A stretch of 64,000 bases of DNA from Bacteroides uniformis (GTDB lineage Bacteria > Bacteroidota > Bacteroidia > Bacteroidales > Bacteroidaceae): assembly GCF_025147485.1 (NCBI RefSeq), contig NZ_CP102263.1, positions 1,749,501 through 1,813,500 of the forward strand, in the 5' to 3' direction. Both the position numbers and the translations under genes were made by a program. The notes beneath the pieces were generated by a model, which was not told where the DNA came from, ran no database searches, and saw only the letters and a program-made list of their open reading frames with translations. Below, piece after piece: positions 18,001 through 25,694 of the stretch (within the stretch, counting starts at the first letter, position 1; each line of letters starts with the position of its first letter).

Positions 18001-19647
18001 ACCGCCGACGGTATCTTGACGCAGAAGAACGGAAAGGATACCCTGGAAGTGTCCACCCGTTTCGAGCATTTTCCATTGAAGATGGCCAATGCATTCATCC
18101 CTGACCAAACGGTGGCCTTTACCGGAGATATTGATGGAGGGCTTTATATTTATGGTTCGCTGGACAAGCCTCAAATGCATGGTGATATTGTTTTGGACAG
18201 TGTGTCTGTCTATGCACGCCAGGCGGGAGCACGTTACTGGTTCGACAACCGTCCGGTACAGATAAAGGACAATCAGTTGATATTTGATAAGTTTGCCATT
18301 TATACCACCAGCAAGAATCCGTTTACGATTGACGGTAAGGTTGATTTCCGGAATATGGAGCGTCCTACTGCCAACCTCAATCTGCTGGCAGAGAACTATA
18401 CGTTGCTGGATGCACCGCGTACCCGCGAAAGTCTGGTGTATGGAAAGGTGTTCGTCGACTTGCATGCCACGGTGAAGGGGCCGCTTGACGGGCTCACGAT
18501 GCGTGGAAACATGAATTTGCTGGGCAATACCAACGTAACCTACGTGTTGACCGATTCCCCTTTAACGGTGGAAGACCGTCTCAGTGGGCTGGTTACCTTT
18601 ACCTCGTTCACCGATACGACGTCGGTAAAAGCAGATGAGGTTCCTGCCATGTCTTTGGGAGGATTGGAAATGTATATGTCCGTCCATATTGACGATGCTG
18701 TCCGTCTTCGTGCTGACTTGAGTCCCGACCGCAGCAAATACATCGAACTGGAAGGTGGCGGTGATTTGAATATGCAGTATACTCCCCAAGGGGATATGAG
18801 CCTTACCGGACGCTATACCCTTTCGGGTGGCGTCATGAAATATTCGCTGCCTATCATCCCGTTGAAGGAGTTCCAGTTCAATCCCGGCAGTTATGTGGAT
18901 TGGCGGGGGAATATTATGAATCCTACGCTGAGTCTGAAGGCTACGGAACGTATGCGTGCTTCTGTGGCCGATGGTGACGGGGACGGTTCGCGCATGGTGA
19001 ACTTCGATGTTTCCATTTCCATCAAGAACAGGCTTGACGCTCCCGATTTGATATTCGATATTTCGGCGCCCGAAGATGCCGCAGTAGAGAATGAGCTGCA
19101 GGCAATGGGTGCAGAAGAGCGTAGCAAGCAGGCCATTGCCATGCTTGCCACGGGTATTTACCTGAACAGTGGTGCCAAAGGAGGAGGTTTGTCAATGGGA
19201 GCCGCCTTGAACTCAGTGCTTCAGAGCCAGATAAACTCCTTGGCGGGAGGTATAAAAGGGGCCAATATCAGTGTAGGTGTGGAAGACCGTACCTCTGCTG
19301 AAACGGGTGACACGCAGAAAGACTTCAGTTTTCGTTATTCCCAGCGTTTCTTCAACGACCGCGTACAGATAGTCATCGGTGGAAAAGTGTCCACCGGGGC
19401 CAATGCCACGAACGATGCGGAATCATTCATTGACAATATATCGCTGGAATACCGTCTTGATGCGTCGGGTACTCGATATGTCCGTGTATTCCATAATAAA
19501 AACTACGAAAGCATACTCGACGGTGAGATAACCGAAACGGGTGTCGGCCTTGTGCTGCGCCGGAAGATGGACCGATTGAGTGAACTCTTCATCTTCAGGA
19601 AGAAAAAGATAAAACCGGAGGCTGAAAATAGCGATATGAAAAAGTAG
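15097..19647 (+). CDS. tamB: Translocation and assembly module protein TamB
   Basis: A very large (1516 residues) periplasm-spanning protein anchored by one N-terminal membrane span (about residues 7-28). It consists of repeating beta-rich segments and ends in a DUF490/TamB domain (from about residue 1130, including GGVMKYSLPIIPLKEFQF and a conserved C-terminal strand region). TamB proteins form a hydrophobic groove linking inner and outer membranes and act in outer-membrane protein assembly or lipid transport. The tamL gene follows after nine bases, the standard Bacteroidetes pair. The gene appears intact. Confidence 0.92.
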   Translation: MRRKWLRTALWVLLTPIILFIILMILLYVPPVQNLIRKQATAIASGATGMDISVERIDLRFPLNLLVRGVLVVQPADSAVDVQHPDTLLNLGSLNVRVQAWPLLKGKVEVDDITLKQVAVNSSNLMEGMCIKGVLGHFFFESHGIDLTKEDAILNNIELSDTHVQVMLADTTETPKDTTDTALNWKVTLHTLKLKNVSVDLQMPLDSMGLKAHIGDAEIADAAADLKHQFYGWRKFLLTGTSVNYDTGGPGSAIGFDPSHIALRDIRLGIDSVMYYGRDMNAVIREFSMYERSGLSVTSLTGRLFADSTVIRIPSLKLLTPHSEMNLTAQTYWELINIPTTGRLTARFNARIGKQDVLLFAGGLPEAFKEAYPFRPLVIHAGTEGNLKQMQISRFTAELPGAFSLSGGGEFWSLTDSVKRNGSMDFEMHTQNLNFLTGLADIAPDGSIIVPDSMHLAARLGMEGAQCTAALKLKEKEGALNLDAAYNLATEAYHADLAINNLQVHHFLPKDSIYTLTAKMSAKGQGVDVASRKTVAALNASLEKLQYGHWDISGVDVHAGLKSSVATVRLASDNVLLKMQGNADMRLDRNYLDGALDLNVEEVNLHKLGLVPRPLQHPFAFTMGAEARHDSLKLRLDAGDLNLRFRAHSTLKKLMEQSDKFVSILTKQIDERRLDHAALRQVLPSAGMHLEAGNQNPVSYFLAAKGISYNDFKLSFGFTPQVGINGRTAVHGLRMDSLQLDTIFFTVKQDTARMKLQGGVINGPKNPQFVFRSTLTGEVRNEDAELTVDYVNGKGQTGVLFGINARPLTEGHGRGNGVLLNLIPAEPIIAFRKFHFADNSNWIYLHKNMRVYANIDMDSDDGLCFRMQSDKNDTLSLQNINVELSRLRLDELTEVLPYMPRLTGLFSAEANYIQTATSLQVSAEANVEKLTYERQPVGDIGLGATWLPGDKNTHYLNTYFTYDNEEVMTADGILTQKNGKDTLEVSTRFEHFPLKMANAFIPDQTVAFTGDIDGGLYIYGSLDKPQMHGDIVLDSVSVYARQAGARYWFDNRPVQIKDNQLIFDKFAIYTTSKNPFTIDGKVDFRNMERPTANLNLLAENYTLLDAPRTRESLVYGKVFVDLHATVKGPLDGLTMRGNMNLLGNTNVTYVLTDSPLTVEDRLSGLVTFTSFTDTTSVKADEVPAMSLGGLEMYMSVHIDDAVRLRADLSPDRSKYIELEGGGDLNMQYTPQGDMSLTGRYTLSGGVMKYSLPIIPLKEFQFNPGSYVDWRGNIMNPTLSLKATERMRASVADGDGDGSRMVNFDVSISIKNRLDAPDLIFDISAPEDAAVENELQAMGAEERSKQAIAMLATGIYLNSGAKGGGLSMGAALNSVLQSQINSLAGGIKGANISVGVEDRTSAETGDTQKDFSFRYSQRFFNDRVQIVIGGKVSTGANATNDAESFIDNISLEYRLDASGTRYVRVFHNKNYESILDGEITETGVGLVLRRKMDRLSELFIFRKKKIKPEAENSDMKK

Positions 19648-19656
19648 GAATGTGAT

Positions 19657-22011
19657 ATGAAACGACTGATATTATATATTGCAGGATTGATATTTCTGGC
19701 AGGTTGCTCCACCACGAAGCACTTGCCCGAGGGGGAGATACTCTATACCGGCCAAAAGCCGATGATTGTATTGAACCGCAGTGAAACGTCTGTTGGTGAG
19801 ATTGCTATGGAAGAGGTGGAAGCCGCCCTTGCTACGGCACCGAACAATTCGTTGCTGGGAAGCTCTACTATCCGCTATCCCTTTCCTTTCGGACTGTGGA
19901 TTTACAATGGTTTCCAGAAGTATGAGAAGGGATTCGGAAAGTGGATATTCAATAAATTTGCCGCCACTCCGGTGCTTATGTCTACGGTGAATCCCGATAT
20001 ACGCCAGAAGGCGGCGGTTAACTTGCTGCGCGATTATGGCTATTTCAACGGAAGCGTCAGCTACAAGACATTTATCGACCCGAAGGACTCGCTGAAGGCA
20101 AAGTTGCAATATACGGTGAACATGCGTAACCCCTACTTTATAGATACGGTATATTATCGTGGTTTCAGCGAGCGTACCACTCGCATTATGGAGCTGGGAC
20201 GCCGACGTTCCCTTATCAGTTCGGGAGAACAATTCAATGTGGCTGATTTGGATGGGGAGCGTACCCGTATCAGTACCCTGCTGCGTAATGTGGGCTGTTA
20301 TTATTTCCGTCCCGACTACCTAACCTATCAGGCCGATACCATGATGGTTCCCAATGGGCATGTCCAGATGCGCTTGATTCCCGTTCCCGGTATGCCAAAG
20401 GTAGCCGAGAAGCAGTTCCGTGTGGGGCGTAAATCCGTCTATCTTCTTGGAAAGCAGGGGCAGGAACCCAATGACAGCATGGATTACAAAGGCTTGACCA
20501 TACATTACTACAACAAACCTCCGGTACGTCCCAACATGCTTTACCGTTGGTTGAACTATCAAGGTTATCGGCGGAAACGTCAGATACAGGACAGCGCAGG
20601 TATTGCCCGCCAGCGTTCTATGCAGAGTTTGTATAGTTTGTACCGTCAGACCCGTATTCAGGAGCGTCTGGCAAGCGTCGGTATTTTCCGTTATGCGGAG
20701 ATGCAGTATATACCGCGTGATACGGCGTTTGTGTCTGATACATTGGATGTGAGGGTCATTGCCGCGCTCGATAAACCCTACGATGCGGAGTTGGATTTTA
20801 ATGTCACCATGAAGAGCAATAACCAGACGGGACCGGGTGCCGCTTTTACGGTGACGAAGAACAATGTCTTCGGTGGCGGTGAAAGCTGGAATGTGAAGTT
20901 GAACGGTTCGTACGAATGGCAGACGGGCAAGTCAAGTTCTTCCCTGATGAACAGCTATGAACTGGGGATTTCCACTTCTCTCATCTTTCCGCGCGTGGTG
21001 TTTCCTAGGATGGGCGACCGTGAGTATGACTTCCCGGCTACAACGACTTTCCGTTTATATGCCGACCAGATGAACCGTGCCAAGTATTATAAGCTGCTGG
21101 CTTTTGGCGGTAATGTCACTTATGACTTCCAGCCCAAATCGACTTCCAGGCACAGTATAACTCCTTTCCGTTTGACATTCAATGTGCTGCGTAATCCTAC
21201 TGCCGCTTTCGATACGTTGCGTGCCGAGAATCCGGCACTCTACGTTAGTTTGCGCGACCAGTTCATTCCTGCCATGGAGTACACCTATACTTATGACAAC
21301 GCTTCCGTGCGCGGCAAGCGTAACCCCATCTGGTGGCAGACCACCGTTGCGTCGGCCGGTAACCTGACTTCTGCCGTCTACCGTATTTTCGGCAAGCCGT
21401 TCAGTGAGGAAGGAAAGAAGCTTTTCGGGGTACCTTTTGCACAGTTCCTGAAGCTGAACTCGGAATTCAGGTACCATTACCGGATAGACAAGAACCAAAT
21501 GATAGCCTCGCGTATTGCCGGAGGGGTGATATGGTCGTATGGCAACGCTACGACTGCACCTTATACGGAACAGTTCTATATCGGCGGTGCCAATAGTGTG
21601 CGCGCCTTTTCTGCACGCAGTATAGGTCCGGGCGGCTATCCTCCCGAGACGGACAGAAAATATACCTATATCAACCACGTGGGTGATATTCGCATAGAAG
21701 CCAATATCGAGTATCGCTTCCGTATGATTGCCGACTTGCATGGAGCGGTGTTTCTGGATGCCGGCAATGTATGGCTGATGCGTAAGGACGAAAATCGCCC
21801 GAACGGTGAGTTCACCTTGAAGAATTTCCCGAAACAGATTGCTTTGGGTACGGGATTCGGCTTACGCTATGACCTGGACTTCCTTGTTTTCCGTCTGGAT
21901 TTGGGTATCGGGCTTCACGACCCGTATGATACCGGAAAGTCGGGATATTACAATATTCCTAAGTTCAAGGATAGTATGGCACTGCATTTTGCCATCGGTT
22001 ATCCGTTCTAA
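19657..22011 (+). CDS. tamL: BamA/TamA family outer-membrane lipoprotein TamL
   Basis: 784 residues of the Omp85 superfamily. The N-terminus MKRLILYIAGLIFLAGC carries a lipobox with Cys17, the mark of the Bacteroidetes lipoprotein variant TamL as opposed to TamA. POTRA-like repeats occupy roughly residues 30-390, followed by a 16-strand beta-barrel ending in a C-terminal aromatic strand (LHFAIGYPF). The conserved barrel motif occurs as GGANSVRAFSARSIGPGGY. It works with TamB, encoded directly upstream. Confidence 0.92.
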   Translation: MKRLILYIAGLIFLAGCSTTKHLPEGEILYTGQKPMIVLNRSETSVGEIAMEEVEAALATAPNNSLLGSSTIRYPFPFGLWIYNGFQKYEKGFGKWIFNKFAATPVLMSTVNPDIRQKAAVNLLRDYGYFNGSVSYKTFIDPKDSLKAKLQYTVNMRNPYFIDTVYYRGFSERTTRIMELGRRRSLISSGEQFNVADLDGERTRISTLLRNVGCYYFRPDYLTYQADTMMVPNGHVQMRLIPVPGMPKVAEKQFRVGRKSVYLLGKQGQEPNDSMDYKGLTIHYYNKPPVRPNMLYRWLNYQGYRRKRQIQDSAGIARQRSMQSLYSLYRQTRIQERLASVGIFRYAEMQYIPRDTAFVSDTLDVRVIAALDKPYDAELDFNVTMKSNNQTGPGAAFTVTKNNVFGGGESWNVKLNGSYEWQTGKSSSSLMNSYELGISTSLIFPRVVFPRMGDREYDFPATTTFRLYADQMNRAKYYKLLAFGGNVTYDFQPKSTSRHSITPFRLTFNVLRNPTAAFDTLRAENPALYVSLRDQFIPAMEYTYTYDNASVRGKRNPIWWQTTVASAGNLTSAVYRIFGKPFSEEGKKLFGVPFAQFLKLNSEFRYHYRIDKNQMIASRIAGGVIWSYGNATTAPYTEQFYIGGANSVRAFSARSIGPGGYPPETDRKYTYINHVGDIRIEANIEYRFRMIADLHGAVFLDAGNVWLMRKDENRPNGEFTLKNFPKQIALGTGFGLRYDLDFLVFRLDLGIGLHDPYDTGKSGYYNIPKFKDSMALHFAIGYPF

Positions 22012-22059
22012 ATGTACGTTTTTGAACGGATAGTGGTAAAGAATGAACTAAAACTCCCT

Positions 22060-22088
22060 TTTGTCAGACATAAATTTTTGTACATTTG
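22060..22088 (+). promoter_or_regulatory. Promoter of the sugar nucleotidyltransferase gene
   Basis: TTTG (22060-22063) and TACATTTG (22081-22088) with a 17-base spacer, slightly short. The start codon follows at 22137. Confidence 0.6.
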
Positions 22089-22136
22089 CAACCGTTATCA
22101 ACTATGATACACTAACCTTTTTAAATAATAACTAAT

Positions 22137-23048
22137 ATGAAACCAACTTTATTCTTATTGGCAGCCGGTATGGGCAGCCGTTATGGTGGCTTGAAACAAT
22201 TGGACGGATTGGGACCGAATGGCGAAACTATCATGGATTATTCTATTTACGATGCCATCAATGCCGGTTTTGGCAAGCTCGTTTTCGTAATCCGTAAAGA
22301 TTTTGAACAGGACTTCCGCGACAAGATTATTTCCAAATACGAAGGCCATATTCCCTGCGAACTGGTATTCCAGTCCATAGATGACCTTCCTGAAGGCTTC
22401 ACCTGCCCCGAAGGCCGTACCAAACCTTGGGGAACCAACCATGCTGTAATGATGGGTGCCGATGTAATAAAGGAACCGTTTGCTGTTATCAATTGCGACG
22501 ATTTCTACGGTCGTGACTCCTTCCAGGTAATGGGCAAATTCCTTGCAGCCCTTCCCGAAGGCTCCAAAAACGTATATTCCATGGTAGGCTTCCGCATCGG
22601 CAATACGTTGAGCGAGAGCGGTACCGTATCCCGTGGTTTGTGCGGAACGGATGCAAACAACTTGTTGACTTCTGTAGTAGAGCGTACCAAGATTCAGCGT
22701 ATGGACGGCGAGGTGAAGTACATCGATGATAACGGTGAATGGACTGCCACTCCCGAGACGACTCCGGTCAGCATGAACTTCTGGGGCTTTACTCCCGATT
22801 ACTTTGCTTACAGTGCAGAGTTTTTCAAGAGCTTCCTGAGCGACCCGAAGAATATGGAGAATCTGAAAAGCGAATTCTTCATCCCGCTGATGGTGGATAA
22901 GCTGATTAACAATGGCACTGCTACCTGCGAAGTGCTCGATACAACCAGCAAGTGGTTCGGTGTGACTTATCCCGAAGACCGTCAGAGTGTAGTCGACAAG
23001 ATTCAGGCTTTGGTGGATGCGGGCGAGTATCCTGCGAAGCTGTTCTAA
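22137..23048 (+). CDS. Sugar nucleotidyltransferase-like protein
   Basis: A 303-residue NTP_transferase-fold protein. It begins with the nucleotide-binding loop LLAAGMGSRYGGLKQLD, followed by a second typical motif FAVINCDDFYG (Asp pair for Mg2+) near residue 120. Such enzymes attach a sugar-1-phosphate to NTP to make an NDP-sugar. The substrate is not determined by sequence; it is not a close match to GalU or RfbA patterns. It has its own promoter and terminator and so is monocistronic. Confidence 0.82.
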   Translation: MKPTLFLLAAGMGSRYGGLKQLDGLGPNGETIMDYSIYDAINAGFGKLVFVIRKDFEQDFRDKIISKYEGHIPCELVFQSIDDLPEGFTCPEGRTKPWGTNHAVMMGADVIKEPFAVINCDDFYGRDSFQVMGKFLAALPEGSKNVYSMVGFRIGNTLSESGTVSRGLCGTDANNLLTSVVERTKIQRMDGEVKYIDDNGEWTATPETTPVSMNFWGFTPDYFAYSAEFFKSFLSDPKNMENLKSEFFIPLMVDKLINNGTATCEVLDTTSKWFGVTYPEDRQSVVDKIQALVDAGEYPAKLF

Positions 23049-23076
23049 GAAGAACTTGAATACTTTACTATAAGGA

Positions 23077-23113
23077 AAGGCTGTTTCACGTTGCATCGTG
23101 AGGCAGCCTTTTT
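23077..23113 (+). terminator. Intrinsic terminator
   Basis: AAGGCTG...CAGCCTT and TCACG/CGTGA pair around a six-base loop, followed by a T-run. It ends the nucleotidyltransferase transcript. Confidence 0.85.
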
Positions 23114-23173
23114 GTGTATAGTGGGAGAGTCTGCCGGAAAGCTCTGTATTTGCGTTCTTTGTGATTATTTTTT

Positions 23174-23224
23174 AGACGCGGATGACGCGGAGTTTTCATA
23201 TTTCAATCCGCGTCATCCGCGTCT
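23174..23224. repeat. 18-base perfect inverted repeat (GCGGATGACGCGGA)
   Basis: Arms 23174-23191 and 23207-23224 are exact reverse complements around a 15-base AT-rich loop. Each arm itself holds the tandem word GCGGATGAC/GCGGA. No T-run follows on either strand. Confidence 0.85.
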
Positions 23225-23324
23225 AAGCGATAGCAGATATAAGTTTTCGAACACTGAAGAGGAGAATACCTCTGCAATGAAACAAATGCTTCTCTTTGCT
23301 GATATGTTGTAAGCTAAAATACAG

Positions 23325-23399
23325 ATGTTTGAACGAAGTATAATGAAAGACTTGCGCAAGTGGGCAGATAATCCTTATAGGAAACTTTTCGATAGATAA
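23325..23399 (+). pseudogene. Possible remnant of an AAA ATPase N-terminus
   Basis: A 24-codon frame encodes a peptide starting MFERSI and containing LRKWADNPYRK before a stop. It resembles from memory the first residues of Bacteroidales AAA ATPases of the DUF4143-associated type, which normally continue KPLxLRGARQVGKT. Here the frame ends just before the Walker A would begin. It could also be chance. Confidence 0.35.
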
Positions 23400-23509
23400 G
23401 GTGCAGACCATAGAAGGTAAAAGCTTCCGGCTGGTGAACTTACCATTTTATTTATTGGCTGCTTTGCCGGAGGTATTGTCGAAGTTATAGTGTCTTTTTG
23501 TCTCTTAAT

Positions 23510-23575
23510 TGGCAGGGTTTTGCCACCGCATTGGCAAAAGTTTGCCAAAGGTGTGGCAAGGGGTTGGCAAAACTT
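23510..23575. repeat. Degenerate 22-bp tandem array D (3 units)
   Basis: Units start at 23510, 23532 and 23554, each beginning TGGCA. Units 1 and 2 contain inverted repeats (GGCA...TGCC and GGCAAA-AG-TTTGCC). The junction ACCGCATTG between units 1 and 2 also occurs between units 1 and 2 of the array at 52654, although the stems differ. Confidence 0.7.
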
Positions 23576-23748
23576 TTCTCTGATTGTCAGTGTATTACCG
23601 TTATGGACGATTGTTGAGTTCTGAACAGTCCCCCAATGAATAAAAATCCGTAAAAACAGTATAATCTCTCCTCGAAAGCAATAAATTGTAGTCGGATATT
23701 TGTTTTATCCTCTTGAACCGATTACTCATATTTTAAAATCGAGAGATT

Positions 23749-24669
23749 ATGAATCAAAACAATCTTTTTGCCTACATGGCATCCGTCGTTTCCCAACTGA
23801 AGGAGGAACGGCGTATGGGCACCGCCCATGTGTATCAGAGCACTTTGCGACGCGTCATGGAATTTGAAGGAGAGGAGACTCTGGATTTCAAGGACTTGAC
23901 TCCTGCCTGGTTGAAGAGCTTTCAAGACCATCTGCTGGACAGCCGGTTGCAGTGGAACACCGTCTCCACCTACATGCGCATGCTCCGTGCCATTTACTTC
24001 CGCGCGGTGGACGACGGTGTTGCGCCCTATCGTTCGCGGCTTTTCAAAGGTGTATATACCGGCACCAAGGTGACGGTGAAGCGCGCGGTGGGCGAAGAGA
24101 CCTTTCGCAGGCTCAGCGCTCCCGTCGATGATGAATCCCTGGAGTCGGCGCGTTGCCTTTTCCTGCTGCTGTTCATGCTTCGCGGCATCCCGTTTGTGGA
24201 CATCGCCTATATGCGCCGTTGCGACATGCATGGCAATGTCATTGCCTATCGCCGCCGCAAGACGGGGGCATGGCTCACGGTGCGCGTCGAGCCCGAAGCT
24301 ATGGAGCTTATCCGGCGTCTGAAGAACCCCGATGAGTCATCACCCTACCTTTTCCCGTTTATCAGCCGTCCGGGCAATAACGAATACCGCCAGTACCAAA
24401 ATGCGTTGCGCCACTTCAATTATTGCCTTGGCAGGCTGGCACGGGATATGAGTGGGGTGGAAGGGCTGAGCAGCTACAGTGCCCGCCACAGTTGGGCTAC
24501 CATTGCCAATTTCAGGAGCTATCAGCAGGAGCTCATCAGCAATGCCATGGGACATTCCTCGGTCAAGGTAACCGAAACTTACTTCAAAAAACATTCGGAC
24601 AAACAAATACAAGAAATGAACAGGGGCATACTCTCGTATGTCTTTGATGGATATAATGCTTGGAATTAG
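23749..24669 (+). CDS. Tyrosine site-specific recombinase (DNA invertase type)
   Basis: A 306-residue recombinase with an N-terminal SAM-like core-binding domain (residues 1-100) and a C-terminal catalytic domain. Catalytic residues are visible: Arg in LLLFMLRGIPFVDIA, Lys in YRRRKTG, His-x-x-Arg-type box in YSARHSWATIA, His in MGHSSVKVTE and the nucleophilic Tyr in TETYF. Its size and lack of neighbouring phage or transposon genes fit the Bacteroides Tsr/Mpi family, which flips promoters of surface loci. It lies 45 bases from a pair of inverted repeats flanking a promoter, so it most likely inverts that segment. Confidence 0.9.
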   Translation: MNQNNLFAYMASVVSQLKEERRMGTAHVYQSTLRRVMEFEGEETLDFKDLTPAWLKSFQDHLLDSRLQWNTVSTYMRMLRAIYFRAVDDGVAPYRSRLFKGVYTGTKVTVKRAVGEETFRRLSAPVDDESLESARCLFLLLFMLRGIPFVDIAYMRRCDMHGNVIAYRRRKTGAWLTVRVEPEAMELIRRLKNPDESSPYLFPFISRPGNNEYRQYQNALRHFNYCLGRLARDMSGVEGLSSYSARHSWATIANFRSYQQELISNAMGHSSVKVTETYFKKHSDKQIQEMNRGILSYVFDGYNAWN

Positions 24670-24714
24670 GAGTTTACGACAAATCTGCTTCCTGGCGAAT
24701 ACTATGCCGGACAT

Positions 24715-24738
24715 CCGTTACTTTGTAGGTAACGGGAA
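24715..24738 (+). repeat. Left inverted repeat (recombination site) of the invertible segment
   Basis: A 24-base repeat, exactly reverse-complementary to 25019-25042. Its core is GTTAC-TTTGTAG-GTAAC, two 7-base arms (CCGTTAC / GTAACGG) around a 7-base spacer, the layout of a tyrosine recombinase crossover site. Confidence 0.92.
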
Positions 24739-25018
24739 TCTTTTCTGTTCGCAAATATCAACATGATTTTTTTAATTAGCAAGAAAAAAGCGACTTTTTC
24801 TTATCAAAAGTTGAAAATAGCCCCAGAAAGGCTTTCTGAGCGGTATTTTCTTATAATACAAGGCAATGCAGTTTGAGAAAATGCATAACGCCGGTGCTCC
24901 CGTGTTAGGTTAAATTAACACGGGCTGTCTGTTCATGTCTTCCTTTTTCTTTCCATGGTTCCCTTGAACAGTAGTGTATTTTACTACATAAGCGGCTTCT
25001 GCGGCCTCCTATGGTCGT
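24739..25018. promoter_or_regulatory. Invertible promoter segment (fimbrial on/off switch)
   Basis: 280 bases between perfect 24-base inverted repeats, without any gene. It contains a minus-strand promoter near the left repeat and a 9-base-stem hairpin (CCCGTGTTA / TAACACGGG, 24899-24924). No TAnnTTTG element was found on the plus strand inside it. As read, the promoter points left, away from the fimbrial operon. Confidence 0.85.
24752..24783 (-). promoter_or_regulatory. Promoter inside the invertible segment, directed leftward
   Basis: On the minus strand CTTG (24780-24783) and GATATTTG (24752-24759) are 20 bases apart, one mismatch each from the Bacteroides consensus. After inversion the -7 box would sit at about 24998-25005 on the plus strand and read into the fimbrial operon. 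Confidence 0.6.
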
Positions 25019-25042
25019 TTCCCGTTACCTACAAAGTAACGG
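25019..25042 (-). repeat. Right inverted repeat (recombination site) of the invertible segment
   Basis: Exact reverse complement of 24715-24738, carrying the same GTTAC-N7-GTAAC core. Homology to the left site stops at the ends of the 24 bases. Confidence 0.92.
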
Positions 25043-25054
25043 GACTGTTAAATC

Positions 25055-25073
25055 ATCCCCTTTCCGGGGATGC
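25055..25073 (+). other. GC-rich leader hairpin
   Basis: CATCCCC-N5-GGGGATG lies between the right recombination site and the first fimbrial gene. In the ON orientation it would be in the 5' leader of the operon mRNA and may affect stability or translation. Confidence 0.5.
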
Positions 25074-25108
25074 CATGGACACGTACTAAAATTACACACA
25101 TACTAAAT

Positions 25109-25681
25109 ATGAAGAATATGAGAAAAAGTGTTTGCATAATCTTTCTGATGATCGGCATCTCCCTGTCTGCCCAGAATGTGGCGGTAAAGACAAACCTGCT
25201 CTATGATGCCACGACCACCTTCAACCTGGGTGCCGAAATAGGCCTTTCCCCCCGGTGGACGTTGGATTTGTCCGCCAATTATAATCCTTTTTCATTTTCT
25301 GACAACAAGAAGTGGAAGCACTGGATGGCGCAGCCCGAGGCGCGCTACTGGTTCTGCGAACGCTTCAACGGACACTTTATGGGACTTCATCTACTGGGGG
25401 GACAATACAACGTGGGGGGCGTGAAGCTGCCTTTCGGCATCTACCCCTCGGTGGAGGACTACCGCTATGAGGGCTACTACTACGGCGCGGGCCTTGCCTA
25501 CGGCTACCAGTGGGTGCTGGGCAAGCACTGGAGCTTCGAGGCAAGCCTGGGCCTGGGCTACGTGCGTGCGCACTACGACCGCTACGACTGCCCACGCTGT
25601 GGCGAATGGAAAGGCAAGGGAGACAAGAATTATCTGGGGGTGACGAAAGCCGCCATCTCCCTTATTTATGTAATCAAGTAA
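25109..25681 (+). CDS. DUF3575 family protein of the fimbrial operon
   Basis: About 190 residues, starting MKNMRKSVCIIFLM with a signal peptide ending near LSAQ. The mature part (AVKTNLLYDATTTFNLGAEIGL, then repeated aromatic beta-strands) fits DUF3575, a small outer-membrane beta-barrel-like family found at the head of Bacteroides fimbrial operons. The start was set at 25109 (25118 is also possible), because the open frame from 25070 would put residues before the signal peptide. It is the first gene after the invertible promoter. Its precise role is unknown. Confidence 0.85.
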   Translation: MKNMRKSVCIIFLMIGISLSAQNVAVKTNLLYDATTTFNLGAEIGLSPRWTLDLSANYNPFSFSDNKKWKHWMAQPEARYWFCERFNGHFMGLHLLGGQYNVGGVKLPFGIYPSVEDYRYEGYYYGAGLAYGYQWVLGKHWSFEASLGLGYVRAHYDRYDCPRCGEWKGKGDKNYLGVTKAAISLIYVIK

Positions 25682-25694
25682 ACAGAAGGAGGAC

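Larger units (their letters stand above)
23114..23748. other. Gene-poor interval before the recombinase
   Basis: No complete gene is supported in these 635 bases. They hold an 18-base inverted repeat (23174-23224), a short fragment resembling the N-terminus of an AAA ATPase (23325-23399) and a 22-bp-period array (23510-23575). This looks like a site of repeated insertion and decay. Confidence 0.6.

Noticed and set aside
23749..24669. Integrase of a prophage or integrative element
   Set aside because: No phage or conjugation genes or att duplication follow, and a promoter flanked by inverted sites lies next to it, fitting a DNA invertase better.
24899..24924. CCCGTGTTA/TAACACGGG hairpin as a terminator
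   Set aside because: No T-run follows on either strand. It is kept only as a structural note within the invertible segment.
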